From: Mesostigma viride
Lineage: Eukaryota; Streptophyta; Mesostigmatophyceae; Mesostigmatales; Mesostigmataceae
NCBI GenBank assembly: GCA_009746045.1
Contig: RPFO01002047.1
Coordinates: forward strand, 1 to 64,000
DNA length: 64,000 nt
Direction: 5' to 3'
Positions within the stretch are counted from its first letter, which is position 1; every line of letters begins with the position of its first letter. The translations under genes were made by a program, and so were the position numbers. The notes below the pieces were generated by a model. The model was not told the DNA's origin, did not search any database, and worked only from the letters and a program-made list of their open reading frames with translations. This document shows positions 59,621-64,000 of this stretch, in pieces.

Positions 59621-60368
59621 GTATGTTATTTGTGTAGTATAAAGTGCACCGTTGTGCATATGAGTACATTTTTGTAGATCGATCGATGCATCATGCCGAT
59701 GCCTATATAAGTTACAGTAAGTTATGTTTATAGTATTATATGCACATGGTTCATCCCTCTATTGCCCGATAATACATTTCTGTCGTAGACCTGTATTGGT
59801 GGCTATATAGTATGCATGCTTGCCCAACGTAATAGCAATTGTGCAAGTGCATCATTGAATGAATCCAATAACTTTGTGATAGGGATTCGATGCCGGGATT
59901 AATTTATTCAATCATGGCTGGTTTGACAGAGAGTCACACGGGATACTGACTGGTCATTGCATGCACTGACAGTGCTCAGTGTGGTTTTACCGGATTAGGA
60001 TACATTTTTTTGTTTAGGATACATTTGATGCACTGTGCAGTTTTCAGATGTGTTTGAGGGGGTTGATTGCGCCTAACATGCATTTTATTGAAGCAATGAG
60101 TTTCCCAAGATATACATGATATAAACTAAGACAATTGACCCATTAAGGCAATGAGACAACATCAATAAGACAACTTATGCCAATTGAATAAGACAACTCA
60201 ACCTTACAGGACGTTGGGCCATCATACGTCCGGAATAATTGTCTCACTTATTACATAACCAAACTTTTTGAGGGATCGCCATGGTTGCATGGTTTCAACA
60301 CATGCGCCCTGCACTCATGTGCATCAAAGGTGTTGCGTCTAGTGCCAACTCAGTGTCAAAGAACTGAT
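59621..60368. other. No gene recognised
   Basis: This is either the next intron of the IPT gene or intergenic. A TAAGACAACT-type short repeat occurs around 60120-60200. Nothing else stands out. Confidence 0.5.
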
Positions 60369-61580
60369 TCAATCATATTTCCCCCGTGGCCATGAAGGCC
60401 CACATGAGTTAAACATGGCCGAGAGTGATTGCATCATCCTTCTTGGCGACATCGGTCTTGACGACGTCGATGGGGAAGACGGCAGCACCTGCATGTGAAC
60501 AAAAGAATCCATGAATTGTGGCATCCAAAGGCAACAACATATTAGCATCCCATTGAACACGCAGCCACGCTGACCCGGCCATCCAGCCGCCCACGCAGCC
60601 ACAAAGCCAGCCAGCCACGCAGTGACGCACCCACCCAGCCACACATCCACGCATCCACGCACCCGGCACCCCCCCCAGCCAGCCAGCCAGCCAGCCACGC
60701 AGCCACGCAGCAGCGCAGCCACGCAGCCACGCAGCCACACAGCCACGCACCCTCCTTTCCAGCCAAGCAGCCACGCAGTCACACAGTCAACCCCCCCATC
60801 CCCCCCCCCCCCCCCCCCCCCCACCCACCCACCCCCCCCCACCCACCCACCCCACCCACCCACCCCACCCCCCACCCCACCCACTCAACACTACACGAAT
60901 GACTCACAAAGAACTGCTGCACCACCGATGATCCCTGCGGGAACTGCTCTGCTGCCGACGGTCCCTGCGAAAACTGCTGCAGTGCCGACCATGCCTGTGG
61001 AATCTGCCACATTGCCGACGCTGCCTGCGGGAACTGAAGCGCTGCTGGTGACGCCAGCTGTAACTGAAGTGCTCCCGACGATGCCTGCGGGAACTGCTGT
61101 GTTGCCGGTGACGCCAGCTGTAGATGAAGCACTGCCGACGATGCCTGCGGGAACTGCTGCTGCTGCTGCTGCGGGAACTGCTGCTGCTGCTGCGGGAACT
61201 GCTGCTGCTGCTGCGGGAACTGCTGCTGCTGCTGCGGGAACTGCTGCTGCTGCTGCGGGAACTGCTGCTGCTGCTGCGGGAACTGCTGCTGCTGCTGCGG
61301 GAACTGCTGCTGCTGCTGCGGGAACTGCTGCTGCTGCTGCGGGAACTGCTGCTGCTGCTGCGGGAACTGCTGCTGCTGCTGCGGGAACTGCTGCTGCTGC
61401 TGCGGGAACTGCTGCTGCTGCTGCGGGAACTGCTGCTGCTGCTGCGGGAACTGCTGCTGCTGCTGCGGGAACTGCTGCTGCTGCTGCGGGAACTGCTGGT
61501 GCTGCTGCTGCTGCTGCGGCGGCGGCTGCGGGAACTGCTGCTGCTGTTGCTGTAGCTGTTGCTGTAGCTGTTGCTGTTGC

Positions 61581-61670
<90 letters not shown>

Positions 61671-63139
61671 AGTTGCTGCTGCAGTTGCTGCTGCTGCTGC
61701 TGCAGTTGCTGCTCCAGCTGGACCACTTGTTTCTGCACCTCTTTGTACAGCTGCAAACCAAGCTGTTCAACCTTCTTGCTTTGGTTCTCCATAGCTCGTT
61801 GCATCTCTCTCATCGTCTGTTCCACGCCCACCAGTACGGGGGTCGGCGGCGGCAGCGGCTGGGTACGCTCTGGCTGGGTGCGCTCTGGCTGCCGGCGTTT
61901 CTCTGCCGGCTGGGAGGACTTGGCTTTGCTGTTCCGCTTGGGTCGCTGTTGTGCGTTGGTGACGTCCACCAAAGGCGTGGCTGCCTCTGGGGGCTTCACT
62001 ATGGGCGGGAGGGCACGCACTCGCATCCCCCGGCTAGGCGCCGGAGGCCACGCCGCTGCAGCAGGACCTGAATACAAGGCAAGGGCGGGGTCCCTAGGAA
62101 ATCCTGTTGTCAAGATGCATGGGACCTCAGCGAGGAAGTCCCATGTCATCTGGGACACCAGCTCACCTTGGTGCGACTGGGCCCAGGCGAGAGTGCGCTC
62201 AATACGCTCGTTTCGCGCACTCTCCGGAAATGTGTCAACTACCTTGAATCCGGGGATGTGCCCAGTGGCAGGGTCACGATCGACGACCATGCACACCACA
62301 TCTGTCATCTTGATGGTAGAGGATCTCCCCCGTGCCGCATTTGTGTATGCCGATTTTAATGTTTTCTTTGTTGTGTAGGTCGTTTGGGCGACCAGCACCG
62401 CTTGCAGCTGTTTGTCGATGGTGAGGCCCCCCACCACCACCCCGAGGGTATCCCAGCCAGAAATTTCCACGACAGACAGTGCCATCGGTCCACTGCGGCT
62501 AAAAGACCTTGCAGTAGGGACCGGCGTGCCATCGTCCCGCTTTTCAGGAACGCCGGCCTCAGGTAGAGGGGAAGAGAACAGAGCCTCCTTAGTGGCGTCC
62601 AGCCCCGAACCCGGGTTTGAATGACCATGCTCGTCGGCAGGACGCTGAGGAGACATCGGGGAATCTTTCTCGTTTGTCGCATTTGCAGCCCCATCATGAT
62701 GGAAGTCATCCTCTGCCATTGCAGCTTCATCATCACAACCGACATCATCATCGAAATTCAGGTCATCCTCGGTGACGGGCGGGCGAAACGAATTATCCGG
62801 GCACTCTGGGCTGATAGTGGAAGGCTCCGTGGGCTTAATGTTGCTAGTGTGCCCTGGCTGCTCGAGCGTGGCGCACGGCTGGCATCGTGGAGGGCCGCCG
62901 CAGTCAGAGCATTGCCATTCCGTGCCGTCACCGTCGTCTGCGTGCCTGAAAATATGCGTACAGATGCCGTGCAGGACCTTGCCACATCGGCCGGCGCATT
63001 GGTGGTTTGCACCGGCCAAAAAATCTACTTTCATGGCACCAGGTTTCTTTCCTAGCACCCATTTTCTACAATCGTCCCCGGCATAACACAAATCACTCAA
63101 TTCGTCCATGTCATCGCTTCGGCTATCAGCATCGGGCAT
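60369..63139 (-). CDS. PHD-like / polyglutamine protein, two exons
   Basis: Exon 1 is 63139-60908 (744 codons) and exon 2 60488-60369, joined in phase by donor GTGAGT and acceptor ACATGCAG; 783 residues. The N-terminal 90 residues hold a zinc-finger-like set (CYAGDDC, CAGRCGKVLHGIC, CSDCGGPPRCQPC), a PHD-type C4HC3 pattern with wide spacing. An acidic stretch follows, then a conserved-looking domain (ALSVVEISGWDTLGVVVGGL ... GELVSQMTWDFLAEVPCIL), a basic nuclear-type patch (KRNSKAKSSQPAEKRRQPER), a coiled coil, a glutamine tract and about 15 FPQQQQQ heptads. Nuclear chromatin or transcription role is inference; a transposon-borne gene is also possible. Confidence 0.6.
60545..60850 (+). repeat. 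GCAGCCAC octamer array and C-run in the intron
   Basis: Irregular CAGCCACG/CAGCCAGC units (60545-60785) are followed by a C run and CCCA repeats (60787-60880). They lie in the intron of the polyglutamine gene. Octamer periodicity is shared with the T1/T2 end arrays, but the sequence is different. Confidence 0.8.
61144..61720 (-). repeat. Coding CAG tracts and 21-bp FPQQQQQ repeats
   Basis: About 15 copies of a 21-bp unit (plus strand GCTGCTGCTGCTGCGGGAAC + T) are followed by pure (TTG)n and (CTG)n runs coding for glutamine. Unit-to-unit identity is very high. Confidence 0.95.
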
Positions 63140-63237
63140 AGTTCCCGTGGCTAGTGCCCATCACCTTCCACCTTGAGCGGGGCGAAGTCACGAATTCAAG
63201 CGCGAAGTGCATTTGAATCAAGCGGGAACTGGGTGAC

Positions 63238-64000
63238 ACTGCTTGAAGACAGGTGAAGACGCGGTGAAGACGTGAAGACGTGAAGACGTGAAGACGTGAA
63301 GACGTGAAGACGTGAAGACGTTCAGACACGATACGGCAAGTTCAGGTGAAGTTCAGGTGTTCAGGTGAAGCCGTGAAGACGTGAAGCCGTGAAGCCGTGA
63401 AGACGTGGTGAAGACAGGTGAAGACGCGGTGAAGACGTGAAGACGTGAAGACGTGAAGACGTTCAGACACGATACGGCAAGTTCAGGTGAAGTTCAGGTG
63501 TTCAGGTGAAGCCGTGAAGACGTGAAGCCGTGAAGCCGTGAAGACGTGGTGAAGACAGGTGAAGACGCGGTGAAGACGTGAAGACGTGAAGACGTGAAGA
63601 CGTGAAGACGTTCAGACACGATACGGCAAGTTCAGGTGAAGTTCAGGTGTTCAGGTGAAGCCGTGAAGACGTGAAGCCGTGAAGCCGTGAAGACGTGGTG
63701 AAGACAGGTGAAGACGCGGTGAAGACGTGAAGACGTGAAGACGTGAAGACGTTCAGACACGATACGGCAAGTTCAGGTGAAGTTCAGGTGTTCAGGTGAA
63801 GCCGTGAAGACGTGAAGCCGTGAAGCCGTGAAGACGTGGTGAAGACAGGTGAAGACGCGGTGAAGACGTGAAGACGTGAAGACGTGAAGACGTGAAGACG
63901 TTCAGACACGATACGGCAAGTTCAGGTGAAGTTCAGGTGTTCAGGTGAAGCCGTGAAGACGTGAAGCCGTGAAGCCGTGAAGACGTGGTGAAGACAGGTG
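63238..64000 (+). repeat. GTGAAGAC octamer higher-order repeat
   Basis: At least five higher-order units with period alternating 141 and 149 bp (TTCAGACACG at 63321, 63462, 63611, 63752 and 63901). Each holds an array of GTGAAGAC octamers, the CACGATACGGCAAGTTCAGG core and GTGAAGCC variants. It starts about 100 bp upstream of the polyglutamine gene and runs past the window end. Confidence 0.95.

Overview
The window is eukaryotic nuclear DNA, dense in transposons and microsatellites. Spliceosomal GT-AG introns, Ty3/gypsy and LINE retrotransposons, cut-and-paste DNA transposons, PHD fingers and kilobase-scale tetranucleotide arrays all point to this. A retrotransposon-borne cytosine methyltransferase is a published feature of some algae (charophytes, dinoflagellates), so a green or other alga is the best guess; the species cannot be fixed from sequence alone. 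No prokaryotic operons, rRNA or CRISPR were seen.

Bases 1-29917 are a nest of LTR elements that can be peeled apart. The oldest, E1, keeps a broken ORF (2052-2882), a polypurine tract and its 3' LTR (29214-29917). E2 (3' end and LTR, 1-2051) sits upstream in E1. E3 (2933-28878, minus strand, 25.9 kb, 4-bp TCCA target duplication) is inserted further downstream in E1. E3 encodes Gag with a coiled coil and CCHC knuckle, an aspartic protease, a C5-cytosine DNA methyltransferase, RT, RNase H, integrase and a C-terminal PHD finger. Its LTR segments are circularly permuted (order B-internal-A-B-A). A 14-nt primer-binding-like site beside the LTR is perfectly complementary to a segment inside the LTR, which suggests self-priming.

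Two related 7.3-7.5 kb DNA transposons, T1 (8037-15510) and T2 (16701-24021), with CCCTAAGC termini and 3-bp target duplications (CACTA-like), have landed in E3 exactly on either side of the methyltransferase. Conceptual removal of T2 joins protease and methyltransferase in one frame. T1 and T2 carry mirrored subterminal arrays of octamers (GGTGTGCC/GGTGGCAC in T1, GGTGTCAC in T2), satellite arrays, long foldback palindromes and composite tetranucleotide blocks. T1 also contains a TTAA-target transposon, N1, whose empty site survives in T2.

Bases 29918-37354 are LINE debris: two ORF1-only copies, two ORF2 3' fragments, TTAA tails with a hairpin, short retroposons with perfect target duplications, and a second TTAA transposon, N2 (34008-36639), holding a PHD-finger ORF.

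Bases 39346-56214 (minus) hold the best host gene: a ten-exon reconstruction of a SLIP-GC/dynamin-like large GTPase of about 1075 residues. All exon phases agree, the Walker A motif is made across the first intron, and a DLPG motif lies in exon 5. Its introns contain a 1.1 kb CCTG array and a 2.5 kb CCCA/CCCCT tract. To the right are the start of a plus-strand membrane-anchored IPT/TIG-domain gene (57947-59620), a minus-strand PHD-like/polyglutamine gene (60369-63139), and a higher-order GTGAAGAC octamer repeat that runs off the window end.
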